Source: Burkholderiales bacterium (GTDB taxonomy: Bacteria > Pseudomonadota > Gammaproteobacteria > Burkholderiales > Burkholderiaceae_D). Taken from it: a stretch of 36,671 bases of DNA. A program made the position numbers and the translations under genes. The notes beneath the pieces are model-generated. The model was not told where the DNA came from and did no database searches. It worked only from the letters and a program-made list of their open reading frames with translations. The DNA is taken from positions 1 through 36,671 of the forward strand of contig CANGAW010000029.1 of NCBI GenBank assembly GCA_947451925.1, given 5' to 3'. Positions within the stretch are counted from its first letter, which is position 1; every line of letters begins with the position of its first letter. Of the stretch, positions 7,169 to 15,293 are shown in pieces.

Positions 7169-7768
7169 ATGAAGAACTGTCTTCCGCTGCACGAGTCTAT
7201 CTTTTGTGCAGGACAGACCCGCTTAATCATGCAAGCCAAATTTCATCTCAGTTACGCCAGCGACCTGCATCGCTTGCTCGAAACGCTGCTTTATATTGAA
7301 GCCGGCAAGGATTTATTTGGCTGGTACGGTCTTCTGAGGAATCAGGGACTCGACGCCAGCTATTACATGATTGAAAATTTTTATACCGATGAAGAAACGA
7401 TCGTATACCGCAGCCATGAAGACGACTTATACGGTCAATGGCAAATGGAATCCGGTCATGGCAATGAACTGGTACGCAATCCTTTGTCTGAAGCAATGCG
7501 ACATGAACTGGAACATCTGCAGTCGCGCTTTATTCACGACTGGCTCTTCTTTGATGGCGACCCCCTGGCTCAGAATGAATGTATGGACTACACCAGCCAT
7601 CATTTACCCTTGTATGCGGCTAATATCCATCTGAAAAAACTGGCGCGCATGAGCAGTAGTGACCGCATCTGGGAACACCACAGCGCAGGTTTCGATGAAA
7701 ACGTGCTGGAATTTCTGCACAAGCACCGCACGCTCCGCCATCCGGTCAGCCCCGGCGCTGCGAACTGA
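7169..7768 (+). CDS. Conserved-looking hypothetical protein, 199 aa
   Basis: I do not recognise this family. It is a soluble, acidic protein rich in His, Tyr and Trp, with segments such as GKDLFGWYGLLRNQGL, YYMIENFYTDEET, YGQWQMESGHGNELV and MRHELEHLQSRFIHDWLFFDGDP. There is no signal peptide or membrane segment. Scattered histidines (HELEH, HSAGF, SHH) could bind a metal, but no known catalytic motif is visible. The ATG at 7169 has AGGGA nearby; an internal ATG at 7230 has no ribosome binding site. It diverges from the phasin gene, and an imperfect FNR-type half-site pair (TTGAT-N4-CGCAA, 7116-7129) lies between them. Codon use is like its neighbours, so it appears to be a resident gene. Confidence 0.65.
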   Translation: MKNCLPLHESIFCAGQTRLIMQAKFHLSYASDLHRLLETLLYIEAGKDLFGWYGLLRNQGLDASYYMIENFYTDEETIVYRSHEDDLYGQWQMESGHGNELVRNPLSEAMRHELEHLQSRFIHDWLFFDGDPLAQNECMDYTSHHLPLYAANIHLKKLARMSSSDRIWEHHSAGFDENVLEFLHKHRTLRHPVSPGAAN

Positions 7769-7843
7769 ACACGCCTGACTGGCTGTATCATGCCGTCAAC
7801 GGCCGGCAAACTGCTGGCATCCATTCGAATAAAAAATACAATC

Positions 7844-9040
7844 ATGGATTTACATTTCACCCCCGCCGAACAGCAATTCCGCAGCGAAGTACGTGACTTT
7901 CTCGAGGCAAATCTGCCGCAAGACATTCGCCATAAAGTGCACCACGGTCTGCCATTGGCCAGTGAAGATTACGTGCGCTGGCAGCGCCTGTTGCATGAGC
8001 GCGGCTGGGGTGGCCCGGCATGGCCGCAGGCATTTGGTGGTTGCGGCTGGAATCCGGTGCAACAATATATTTTCGAAGAAGAAGCGGCAATGGCTGGCGC
8101 CCCGCGCACTCTTCCCTTCGGCGTCAAAATGGTCGCACCGGTGCTGATGGCATTCGGCACGCCTGCCCAGCAACAGTATTTTTTGCCGCGCATTCTCGCT
8201 GCCGAAGACTGGTGGTGTCAGGGCTACTCGGAACCCAACGCCGGTTCTGATCTGGCTTCGCTGAAAATGCGCGCCGAACGTAACGGTGACGACTATGTGG
8301 TCAATGGCCAAAAAACCTGGACCACGCTGGGTCAGTATGCAAACTGGATATTTTGTCTGGTACGCACCGATCCGGCCGCCAAGCCGCAACGCGGCATTTC
8401 GTTTTTACTGATTGACATGCAGAGCCCCGGCGTGAGCCTGCGTCCAATCATCACCATGGATGGTGCACACGAGGTTAACGAAGTCTGGTTTGACAATGTG
8501 CGCGTGCCTGCAGCCAATCTGGTCGGCGAAGAAAATAAAGGCTGGACCTGCGCCAAATTTTTATTAGGCCATGAGCGGGCCAACATTGCCGGCATAGGCA
8601 TTGCCAAACGTGAGCTGGCTCGCTTGAAACGGATTGCCGAGCAAGCGCTGCGCGACGGCCGGACCTTGATGCAAAACCCGCTCTTTGCCCTGCGCATTGC
8701 CCAGATCGAAATTGATCTGATGGCACTGGAAATTACCAACCTGCGCGTACTCTCGGCCGAACATGAAGCCCGTGCACCGGGACCGGAAGCTTCGCTACTG
8801 AAAATTCGCGGCACCGAAATCCAGCAAGCCATTACCGAACTGCTGGTACAGGCTATCGGACCCTATGCGCTGCAACTGCGGCGCGAAGCCATGGCAGCGG
8901 GATTTGCCGCGCCTGTTGCCGGACCGCTTGAGGCAGTTGGCATCGCCGCTGGCTATCTGAATATGCGCAAGCTCTCCATCTATGGCGGCTCCAACGAAAT
9001 TCAGAAAAATATCATCGCGCAAAACCTGATCGGCAACTGA
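7844..9040 (+). CDS. Acyl-CoA dehydrogenase, large subunit of a heteromeric pair
   Basis: This 398-aa flavoprotein oxidises an acyl-CoA to the trans-2-enoyl-CoA. The N-terminal helical domain is followed by the FAD/substrate region (CQGYSEPNAGSDLASLKMRA, then NGQKTWTTLGQYANWIF) and a C-terminal helical domain ending YGGSNEIQKNIIAQNLIG. The usual catalytic Glu of the YEG motif is Gly here. A Glu in LGHERANIAG sits where isovaleryl-CoA-dehydrogenase-like and some heteromeric enzymes have their base, so activity is likely retained. The pattern, together with the smaller subunit gene four bases downstream, matches pimeloyl-CoA-dehydrogenase-type (PimC/PimD) or FadE28/FadE29-type alpha2beta2 enzymes. 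The exact substrate is unknown. ATG 7844 begins the conserved MDLHFTPAEQQFR sequence. An in-frame upstream ATG at 7790 would add 18 residues without family support. Confidence 0.88.
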   Translation: MDLHFTPAEQQFRSEVRDFLEANLPQDIRHKVHHGLPLASEDYVRWQRLLHERGWGGPAWPQAFGGCGWNPVQQYIFEEEAAMAGAPRTLPFGVKMVAPVLMAFGTPAQQQYFLPRILAAEDWWCQGYSEPNAGSDLASLKMRAERNGDDYVVNGQKTWTTLGQYANWIFCLVRTDPAAKPQRGISFLLIDMQSPGVSLRPIITMDGAHEVNEVWFDNVRVPAANLVGEENKGWTCAKFLLGHERANIAGIGIAKRELARLKRIAEQALRDGRTLMQNPLFALRIAQIEIDLMALEITNLRVLSAEHEARAPGPEASLLKIRGTEIQQAITELLVQAIGPYALQLRREAMAAGFAAPVAGPLEAVGIAAGYLNMRKLSIYGGSNEIQKNIIAQNLIGN

Positions 9041-9044
9041 ATCC

Positions 9045-10172
9045 ATGGACTTCACCCTGAGCCAAGAGCAGCAGATGCTGCAAGAAACCAGCCGCCGTTA
9101 TTTGCAAAACCACGCTGGCTTTGACACACACCGTCGCCAGCAACATCAGCCCCAATTGCAATCCTCTGCGCTGTGGCAGGGACTGGCCGGGCTGGGTCTG
9201 CTGGCCATTAACACCCCTGCCGAATTCGATGGACTTGGTTTGGGTGCTATCGAGACCATGCTGGTGATGCAGACAGTCGGTGAACACTTGCTGCTGCCCC
9301 CGTTTTGCGCCAGTGCTGTGGTTGCCACCTGCCTGCTTGATGCCGCAGGCACGCCAGAGCAGCGCGCCGCTTACCTGCCGGCCTTAGCCGTTGGCGATTG
9401 CATTGCGGTGCTGGCCCATGATGAGCGCGGCAGCGGGCAAGACCGACTGGCCATTAGCAGCCACGCACAGCCAGAAGGCGCGCAGTTTCGCCTGCAAGGT
9501 CATAAATGCGTCGTGGCGCATGCGCTGTCGGCCGACTTATTGCTGATAACGGCAACCCTGCAACATTCTTTGCGCATCTTTGCGGTGCCGGCAGCGTTGC
9601 TGCATGAGCGGATGGTGCCCTGCCCGCTGGTGGATGGCACCCTGGCCGCCGATCTGCTGCTTGATGACCTGATGCTGCCGGCAACGACGCTGCTGGGTAA
9701 AGAAGACGCCAGTCTGGCCGTGGCTGCGGCACTGGACCGCGGTCTGGCAGCAGTCTGCGCCGAAGCGGTCGGTGCTCTCGACAAGCTGCTGGCAGCATGC
9801 GTGGAGTATGTACGCAACCGCAAGCAGTTTGACGTGGCCATCGGCAGCTTTCAGGCGCTGCGGCACCGGCTGGCCGACATGCTGATGCATGTCGAGCAGG
9901 CCCGCTCGATGAGCTACCTGGCAGCGGTACGCTGTACCGACCCGGAACTGGCAGCCCGCGCTAGAGCGCTTTCGGCAGCCAAGGTAGTGATCGGTCAAGC
10001 CTGTCGCTTCGTTGGCCAGCAAGCGGTACAACTGCATGGCGGCATGGGCGTAACAGACGAACTGAACGTCAGCCATTATTTCAAGCGCCTGATGGCCATT
10101 GAGCTGCAATTTGGCAGTACCGACCACCACTTGCAGGCTTTCGCCAGCCAACTGGGGGCAAAAGTCGCATAA
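9045..10172 (+). CDS. Acyl-CoA dehydrogenase, small subunit of a heteromeric pair
   Basis: This 375-aa acyl-CoA-dehydrogenase homologue starts four bases after its partner stops, so the two are co-transcribed. It begins MDFTLSQEQQMLQETSRRYL and contains the C-terminal-domain landmarks RKQFDVAIGSFQALRHRLADM (about residues 262-282) and QLHGGMGVTDELNVSHYFKRL (about 330-350). Its FAD-binding middle domain is degenerate: the usual T-E-x-x-x-G-S-D is replaced by HDERGSGQDR. The helix that carries the Glu base in the partner reads ALDRGLAAV, with no Glu. It therefore looks like the structural or non-catalytic half of a heterodimer, as described for PimD/FadE-type pairs. Its middle and C-terminal parts are Ala/Leu-rich, and a long reading frame on the other strand is only its mirror. 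Confidence 0.85.
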   Translation: MDFTLSQEQQMLQETSRRYLQNHAGFDTHRRQQHQPQLQSSALWQGLAGLGLLAINTPAEFDGLGLGAIETMLVMQTVGEHLLLPPFCASAVVATCLLDAAGTPEQRAAYLPALAVGDCIAVLAHDERGSGQDRLAISSHAQPEGAQFRLQGHKCVVAHALSADLLLITATLQHSLRIFAVPAALLHERMVPCPLVDGTLAADLLLDDLMLPATTLLGKEDASLAVAAALDRGLAAVCAEAVGALDKLLAACVEYVRNRKQFDVAIGSFQALRHRLADMLMHVEQARSMSYLAAVRCTDPELAARARALSAAKVVIGQACRFVGQQAVQLHGGMGVTDELNVSHYFKRLMAIELQFGSTDHHLQAFASQLGAKVA

Positions 10173-10318
10173 GCATGGAGTAGCGGACCCGGCGAAGGTT
10201 ATAATTGCGACCGGCAAAACAGCGCACAAGGCACAGGCACAAAGCCGGACTTTTGCACTGTCAGCTTCACCCCGCTCCCAGATCGGACAGCGGCTGTCAC
10301 AAGCCCGGACTGGAATGT

Positions 10319-11086
10319 ATGTCAAAGAACCAAACCAGGAAGCCCCTGGAAATAAAAATTTCTACCGTGGTGGCCATCGCCGCACTCATTAGCGAGACCG
10401 ACCACGCTGCCTTGTCGGCGGCGCTCGAGCAAATCACGGGCGGCACACCCGACTACTTTGAAGACGAATTCACTTTATTGGATTTCGGCTCGGCCCTGCC
10501 GCCACCGGTACCGGGAAGCATTGACTGGCCTAAGCTGATTGCCCTGTTCAAGTCACACCGCTTAAATCCGGTTGCAGTGCGTAATGCGCCGGCCGGACTG
10601 GAAGAAGAAATTCGCGGCCAGGGCTTGTCGATTGACACGATGGCGCCAGTACGGGCGCCTGAGCCACAAGTAGCACCAGTAAAACCCGCGGAACCGGTCG
10701 CAGCCAAAGCCCCGCCGCAGCCAGCGCCTGCACCCATTGCCCAGTCAGTGCCAACCATGATTATCGACACCCCTGTTCGTGGTGGTCAGCGCATTTATGC
10801 GCGTGGCGGCGATCTGGTGCTGATGGCGGTCGTCAACGCTGGCGCTGAAGTGATTGCCGACGGCAGTATTCATGTTTATGCACCGCTGCGCGGGCGCGCA
10901 CTGGCCGGCGCATCGGGCAACGCGCAGGCACGGATTTTTTCCTTGTCAATGGAAGCCGAGCTGATCTCGATTGCCGGTGTATACCGCACCTTCGACGATG
11001 GCTTGCCAAAGAATTTACTGAACAAGCCGGCACAAGTGAGCCTGATTAACGACAAGCTCGACATGAAGGCCATCGGCGCCAAATAA
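10319..11086 (+). CDS. minC: Septum site-determining protein MinC
   Basis: This 255-aa cell-division inhibitor acts with MinD at the membrane to block FtsZ ring assembly away from midcell. The N-terminal FtsZ-interacting domain covers about residues 1-105. A Pro/Ala/Lys-rich linker (about 110-145) follows. The C-terminal beta-helical dimerisation and MinD-binding domain contains RGGQRIYARGGDLVLM, NAGAEVIADGSIHVY and PLRGRALAGASGN, the canonical MinC_C repeats. The longer linker explains the extra length over E. coli MinC (231 aa). ATG 10319 starts MSKNQTRKPLEIKIS, which fits the family; the reading frame is open upstream but lacks family features. A TATAAT hexamer at 10200-10205 may be its -10 element, although no good -35 was seen. 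It heads minC-minD-minE. Confidence 0.95.
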   Translation: MSKNQTRKPLEIKISTVVAIAALISETDHAALSAALEQITGGTPDYFEDEFTLLDFGSALPPPVPGSIDWPKLIALFKSHRLNPVAVRNAPAGLEEEIRGQGLSIDTMAPVRAPEPQVAPVKPAEPVAAKAPPQPAPAPIAQSVPTMIIDTPVRGGQRIYARGGDLVLMAVVNAGAEVIADGSIHVYAPLRGRALAGASGNAQARIFSLSMEAELISIAGVYRTFDDGLPKNLLNKPAQVSLINDKLDMKAIGAK

Positions 11087-11128
11087 TATTTTTCAATCTA
11101 TGATCAAAATGCAAACAAGGGGTTTTTT

Positions 11129-11944
11129 GTGACAAAAATCATCGTCGTAACTTCCGGCAAGGGTGGCGTAGGCAAAACGACTTCCAGTGCCAGCTTCGCT
11201 TCCGGTCTCGCGCTGCGCGGCCACAAAACTGCCGTGCTCGACTTTGACGTCGGCCTGCGCAATCTCGATCTGATCATGGGCTGCGAGCGTCGCGTCGTCT
11301 ACGACATGATCAATGTCATCAATCGGGAAGCAAGCCTGACCCAGGCGCTCATCAAGGACAAGCATTGCGACCATTTGTATGTGCTTCCTGCGTCGCAAAC
11401 ACGTGACAAGGATGCGCTGTCCGAAGAAGGCGTCGAGCGCATTCTCGACGAATTGAAAGCGATGGATTTCGAATACATCGTCTGCGACTCGCCAGCCGGT
11501 ATCGAGCGCGGCGCCGTCATGGCACTAACCTTTGCCGACGAAGCCATTATCGTCACCAACCCGGAAGTCTCTTCGGTCCGCGATTCGGACCGTATCCTGG
11601 GCATCATTCAGGCCAAGTCACGCCGTGCGCAAGATGGCAAAGAACCCGTTAAAGAGCATCTGTTAATTACCCGTTACGTGCCCAAGCGCGTGGAAGCCGG
11701 CGAAATGCTGTCCTACCAGGACGTGCAGGAAATTTTGCGTATCCCCCTGTTGGGCATCATCCCGGAATCCGAGTCCGTGTTGCACGCATCGAATCAGGGC
11801 AACCCTGCCATTCACGTCGAAGGCAGTGATGTATCGGAAGCCTACAAGGATGTGATCGGACGCTTTATCGGTGAAGATATTCCGCTGCGTTTTGCCGAGT
11901 ATGAAAAGCCCGGTATTTTCTCCCGACTTTTTAAAGGCAAGTAA
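11129..11944 (+). CDS. minD: Septum site-determining ATPase MinD
   Basis: This 271-aa ParA/MinD-type ATPase has the deviant Walker A motif GKGGVGKTT with Lys11 and Lys16 at the same positions as in E. coli. It is followed by AVLDFDVGLRNLD, the CERRVVYDMINV segment and the CDSPAGIERGAVMAL switch region. The C-terminal basic amphipathic helix (KPGIFSRLFKGK) is the membrane-targeting sequence. MinD cycles on the membrane, recruits MinC and is released by MinE. Translation starts at a GTG, with AAGGGG upstream. The gene follows minC by 42 bases and is one base away from minE, so they form one operon. Confidence 0.98.
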   Translation: MTKIIVVTSGKGGVGKTTSSASFASGLALRGHKTAVLDFDVGLRNLDLIMGCERRVVYDMINVINREASLTQALIKDKHCDHLYVLPASQTRDKDALSEEGVERILDELKAMDFEYIVCDSPAGIERGAVMALTFADEAIIVTNPEVSSVRDSDRILGIIQAKSRRAQDGKEPVKEHLLITRYVPKRVEAGEMLSYQDVQEILRIPLLGIIPESESVLHASNQGNPAIHVEGSDVSEAYKDVIGRFIGEDIPLRFAEYEKPGIFSRLFKGK

Positions 11945-11945
11945 C

Positions 11946-12209
11946 ATGGCCCTGCTCTCTTTTCTGTTTAACAGCAAGCCCAAGTCTGCCGTCGCTGCCA
12001 AAGAGCGCCTGCAAATTATTATTGCGCGCGAGCGCAATGTGGCCAATGGACCGGACTTCATGCCGGCCTTGCATCAGGAACTCATTGCGGTGATTTCAAA
12101 ATATGCCAAGGTCAATCCGGACGACATCAAAATATCGCTGGATCGTCAGGGCAATCTGGAAGTGCTGGATGTGAACGTCGTATTGCCGGATGCCGGCGCT
12201 GCCCGTTAA
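11946..12209 (+). CDS. minE: Cell division topological specificity factor MinE
   Basis: This 87-aa protein stimulates MinD ATPase and drives Min oscillation. The N-terminal MALLSFLFNSKPKSA membrane-binding segment and the anti-MinCD helix (KERLQIIIARER, about residues 19-30) are intact. The topological-specificity domain (LHQELIAVISKYAKVNPDDI, then LEVLDVNVVLPD) follows. The ATG comes just after the minD stop, and the last 20 bases overlap the start of the following DUF429 gene. Confidence 0.97.
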   Translation: MALLSFLFNSKPKSAVAAKERLQIIIARERNVANGPDFMPALHQELIAVISKYAKVNPDDIKISLDRQGNLEVLDVNVVLPDAGAAR

Positions 12210-13089
12210 TCCTGAACGTTCCATCTTGTTGCATGGTGTGGACTTCACGTCCGCGCCACGCAGCAAGAAAGGCATCACCATTGCGTCAGGCTATTTGACT
12301 GGCGACGTATTCCATCTTCACACCCTAAGCACACTCTGCGACTTCCAGTCCTTCGCCGATTGGCTTGCCCTTCCCGGTCCCTGGCTGGGTGCGTTTGATT
12401 TCCCCTTCTCTTTTCCGCGCGCGCTGGTTCAACAACTGAACTGGCCCGAACAGTGGGCCCCGTTAATTGCGCATGTGGCTACGCTGTCGCGGGCAAACCT
12501 GCGCGAACAATTCAAGGCAGTCTGCGATGCGCGCCCGGTCGGCAGCAAATTCCTGCATCGGGCAACAGATTTAATCGCCAACTCGTCCTCTTCCATGAAA
12601 TGGGTGAACCCGCCAGTGGCCTATATGCTGCACGCTGGCGCACCGATGCTGCTGGAAGCCGGCGTGTCGCTGCCGCTAATGCATGCGGGGGACAATCAGC
12701 GTATTGCACTGGAAGGCTATCCGGGCATGGTGGCACGTTCGATAACGCAGGCATCGTATAAAAATGATGCGCGTGCAATGCAAACGCCTGAGCGCTTTGC
12801 TGCGCGAGAGGCCATCGTAAAAGCCATAGAAGCAGGCGCTTATCCGCAGCGCATAAAGCTCCATGCAGGTCAGCATCGTCAGGCTTTGCTCGACGATGGC
12901 AGTGGCGACCTGCTCGATGCGGCGCTCTGTGGCTTGTTAGCGGCTTGGGCATGGCAGCGCAGAGACCGCAATTTTGGTTTGCCTGCTGCGGGCTTTGATC
13001 CGCTTGAAGGATGGATCGTGGGCGCGATCGATAATGTTGAAGATTCAAACAAAGACACTGGGTCCCGGCCTGCGCCGGGACGACGGTAA
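12190..13089 (+). CDS. DUF429 domain protein with a repeat-derived C terminus
   Basis: This 299-aa protein of unknown function resembles the DUF429 family of RNase-H-fold predicted nucleases: an N-terminal LLHGVDFTSAPRSKKGITIA strand-loop with a conserved Asp (Asp18), then WLGAFDFPFSFPRAL, a central WVNPPVAYMLHAGAPML stretch, ALEGYPGMVAR and DDGSGDLLDAALCGLLAAW near the end. The three acidic patches would fit a metal-dependent active site, but activity is not established. It overlaps minE by 20 bases and may be translationally coupled to it. The last 11 residues (DTGSRPAPGRR) and the stop codon are encoded by a REP-like palindrome, so the original C terminus was probably replaced or extended. 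TTG codons at 12226/12229 are alternative starts. Confidence 0.78.
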   Translation: MPALPVNPERSILLHGVDFTSAPRSKKGITIASGYLTGDVFHLHTLSTLCDFQSFADWLALPGPWLGAFDFPFSFPRALVQQLNWPEQWAPLIAHVATLSRANLREQFKAVCDARPVGSKFLHRATDLIANSSSSMKWVNPPVAYMLHAGAPMLLEAGVSLPLMHAGDNQRIALEGYPGMVARSITQASYKNDARAMQTPERFAAREAIVKAIEAGAYPQRIKLHAGQHRQALLDDGSGDLLDAALCGLLAAWAWQRRDRNFGLPAAGFDPLEGWIVGAIDNVEDSNKDTGSRPAPGRR

Positions 13090-13150
13090 TAGTGAGAGCC
13101 GTCTTAATCCCTAACGTCATCCCGATGAAAATCGGGATCCAGTGACTTTT
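13051..13150. repeat. REP-like composite inverted repeat (BIME-like)
   Basis: Two palindromic units face each other. The first is GTCCCGGC-CTGC-GCCGGGAC (13062-13081), preceded by AAAGACACTGG. The second is ATCCCGAT-GAAA-ATCGGGAT (13119-13138), followed by CCAGTGACTTTT. The outer flanks are themselves inverted repeats. The element sits between the convergent DUF429 and acetoacetyl-CoA synthetase genes, and its first unit lies inside the DUF429 frame. A related arrangement occurs at 25127-25298. Confidence 0.75.
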
Positions 13151-13198
13151 ATTTAATACGACCAAAAAGAAGTTTCAAACGGACTTTCAGAAACGGAC

Positions 13199-15199
13199 TC
13201 AAGTCCCCACCTGAAAATCCCTCGCCCGCTCTTTCGCAAACTCTACATAAAAAGACAAGGAGCCTGGATTACTCATCGCATCCGGATTGGCGATTTTTTC
13301 CAGCGGCATACCCAGCAGCAGCTTTTTAATCGGCAGCTCCATTTTCTTGCCAGTGAGTGTGCGCGGAATTTCTGCGACCGCAAACACTTCATTGGGCACG
13401 TGACGGGCTGACAGCTGGGTACGAATTTTGTCGCGAATGCGCTGCTCCAATGCTGCATCGAAGGCCACGCCATCGCGCAAGACCACAAACAGCGGCATAT
13501 ACGATTCGCGGCCGAGGTATTCCAGATCGACCACCATACTATCGAGTACTTCCGGCAAATCTTCCACCACCCGATAAATTTCGGCGGTACCCATGCGAAT
13601 ACCATAGCGGTTAATGGTGGCGTCCGAACGGCCATAAATAATGGCGCCGCCACGCTCGGTAATCCGAATCCAGTCACCATGCCGCCACAAGCCGGGATAG
13701 TGATCGAAGTAGCTGTCGAGGTAACGCAGATTACCGGCGTCATTCCAAAAATACAGCGGCATGGATGGCATCGGCACCGTGATCACCAGCTCACCCACGG
13801 CATCAATCTGCGACTTGCCGGCGTCGTCCAGTGCATGGGCGGCGATACCCAAAGCACGGCACTGCATTTCACCGGCATACAAAGGCAGAATCGGGCACGC
13901 ACCGACGAAGGCGGCAACGGTGTCGGTACCACCACTGATGGAGGCCAGCATGATGTCATCGCTGACATGCTCGTAAATCCAGCGATAGCCTTCCGCAGAC
14001 AGCGGCGAGCCGGTTGAGCCAACCGCTTTTAACGCGCGCAGATCAGCCAGCTCAGCCGGTTCAATTCCGGCCTTCATGCAATTCATGAAAAAGGCCGCAC
14101 CGGCACCAAAGAAGCTCAGTTTTTCCTCGCCGGCAAAGCGCCACAGGGTGGATAAATCCGGATAGCCGGGATTGCCGTCATACAGACAAATGGTGGCACC
14201 AACCATCAGCCCGGTAATTTGCGAATTCCACATCACCCAGCCAGTGGTTGAAAACCAGAGGAAGCGATCGTTTTCGCCCAGGTCCAGATGCAGCGCATGC
14301 CCTTTCAGGGTTTCGATCAGACAGCCACCGTGACCATGCACGATAGGCTTGGGCATGCCCGTGGTGCCCGAGGAATACACCACCCACAGTGGATGATCAA
14401 AGGGCAGCTGTTCAAACTGCATCGCTTGCGCCTGTGCGGCAGGATGACTGAACAGTTCATCCCAGCGCATGACGCCCGGCAGGCTGGCTTTTGGGTCAAG
14501 GTAAGGCAAGAGCAACGTGTGCTGCAAAGTTTTGAGTTCGGTGCGCATGTTGTCAACCACGGCCAGCCGGTCAAAATCTTTACCGCCATAGCGATAGCCA
14601 TCGACGGCAATCAGCAACTTGGGGTCGATTTGCTTGAAGCGGTCGAGCACACTCGAGCTGCCCATGTCGGGCGAGCAGGACGACCAGATCGCGCCGATGC
14701 TGGCACAGGCATAAAAGGCAATCGCCGCTTCTGGGGTATTGGGCAGGTAAGCCACAACGCGGTCACCGGCACCGATGCCAAGCGCACGCAAGGTATTGGC
14801 AACAGCAGTGATTTGCGCCCGCAATTCGCGCCAGGAAATTTCAATCTGACCACGCAGCTCGGAACGGGCGATGATGGCGACCTTGTCGGCACTGGCGGCA
14901 TCGGTGTTAAAGCGAAACACCTGTTCGGCAAAGTTGAGGCGACTGCCTTCGAACCAGACCGCACCGGGCATCACCCGTTCGCGTAGCACGCTGCTATAGG
15001 GTGCAGAGCTTTTGATGTCGAAGTATTGCCAGATTGATTCCCAAAAATCTTCGACGTGATCGGTCGACCATTGCCACAGACTTTGGTAATCCACAAAATG
15101 CCGGCCGCCTCTGGCCAGCCATTGCATGTAATCGTTGAGCCGGGTGGCTTTAATGCGCGCTTCGTCCGGTGTCCACAAAAGTGGATGGTCTTCTGCCAT
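13199..15199 (-). CDS. aacS: Acetoacetate-CoA ligase (acetoacetyl-CoA synthetase)
   Basis: This 666-aa ANL-superfamily enzyme activates acetoacetate to acetoacetyl-CoA with ATP, feeding ketone bodies or PHB breakdown products back into central metabolism. The characteristic N terminus (LLWTPDEARIKATRLNDYMQ and WSTDHVEDFWESIW) identifies the acetoacetyl-CoA synthetase branch. It has the P-loop-like motif YSSGTTGMPKPIVHG near residue 275, ISGGTDTVAAFVG, and YGRSDATINRYGIRMGTAEI in the hinge region. A C-terminal catalytic lysine lies in RTLTGKKMELPIKKLL near residue 617. The length matches the family. AGGGAGA lies ahead of the ATG. It stands as a single gene between a REP-like element and a small coiled-coil gene. 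A shared role with the phasin in PHA turnover is only inference. Confidence 0.95.
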   Translation of the reverse strand: MAEDHPLLWTPDEARIKATRLNDYMQWLARGGRHFVDYQSLWQWSTDHVEDFWESIWQYFDIKSSAPYSSVLRERVMPGAVWFEGSRLNFAEQVFRFNTDAASADKVAIIARSELRGQIEISWRELRAQITAVANTLRALGIGAGDRVVAYLPNTPEAAIAFYACASIGAIWSSCSPDMGSSSVLDRFKQIDPKLLIAVDGYRYGGKDFDRLAVVDNMRTELKTLQHTLLLPYLDPKASLPGVMRWDELFSHPAAQAQAMQFEQLPFDHPLWVVYSSGTTGMPKPIVHGHGGCLIETLKGHALHLDLGENDRFLWFSTTGWVMWNSQITGLMVGATICLYDGNPGYPDLSTLWRFAGEEKLSFFGAGAAFFMNCMKAGIEPAELADLRALKAVGSTGSPLSAEGYRWIYEHVSDDIMLASISGGTDTVAAFVGACPILPLYAGEMQCRALGIAAHALDDAGKSQIDAVGELVITVPMPSMPLYFWNDAGNLRYLDSYFDHYPGLWRHGDWIRITERGGAIIYGRSDATINRYGIRMGTAEIYRVVEDLPEVLDSMVVDLEYLGRESYMPLFVVLRDGVAFDAALEQRIRDKIRTQLSARHVPNEVFAVAEIPRTLTGKKMELPIKKLLLGMPLEKIANPDAMSNPGSLSFYVEFAKERARDFQVGT

Positions 15200-15229
15200 G
15201 CCTGTCTCCCTGTTTTTTTATTGTTGTAA

Positions 15230-15258
15230 CCAGCCGGCATCATAATGCAATCGGCTGG
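15230..15258 (-). other. Hairpin between the coiled-coil gene and aacS
   Basis: CCAGCC/GGCTGG arms with an inner GCAT-TATG-ATGC stem form an imperfect hairpin about 30 bases upstream of the aacS start on the same strand. It could end transcription from the coiled-coil gene, although it is followed by an AT-rich stretch and not by a T tract. Confidence 0.3.
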
Positions 15259-15293
15259 CGGGATGACAGGATGGCGGGTTTAGCTTGCCCTTT

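Noticed and set aside
9537..10325. Long open frame on the minus strand opposite the small acyl-CoA dehydrogenase subunit
   Set aside because: It mirrors a clear family member on the plus strand, has no recognisable domain, and its composition (many His/Cys/Arg) is typical of an antisense reading frame.
14288..14986. Open frame on the plus strand inside acetoacetyl-CoA synthetase
   Set aside because: It is antisense to the adenylation motifs of a well-supported gene. No domain is recognised.
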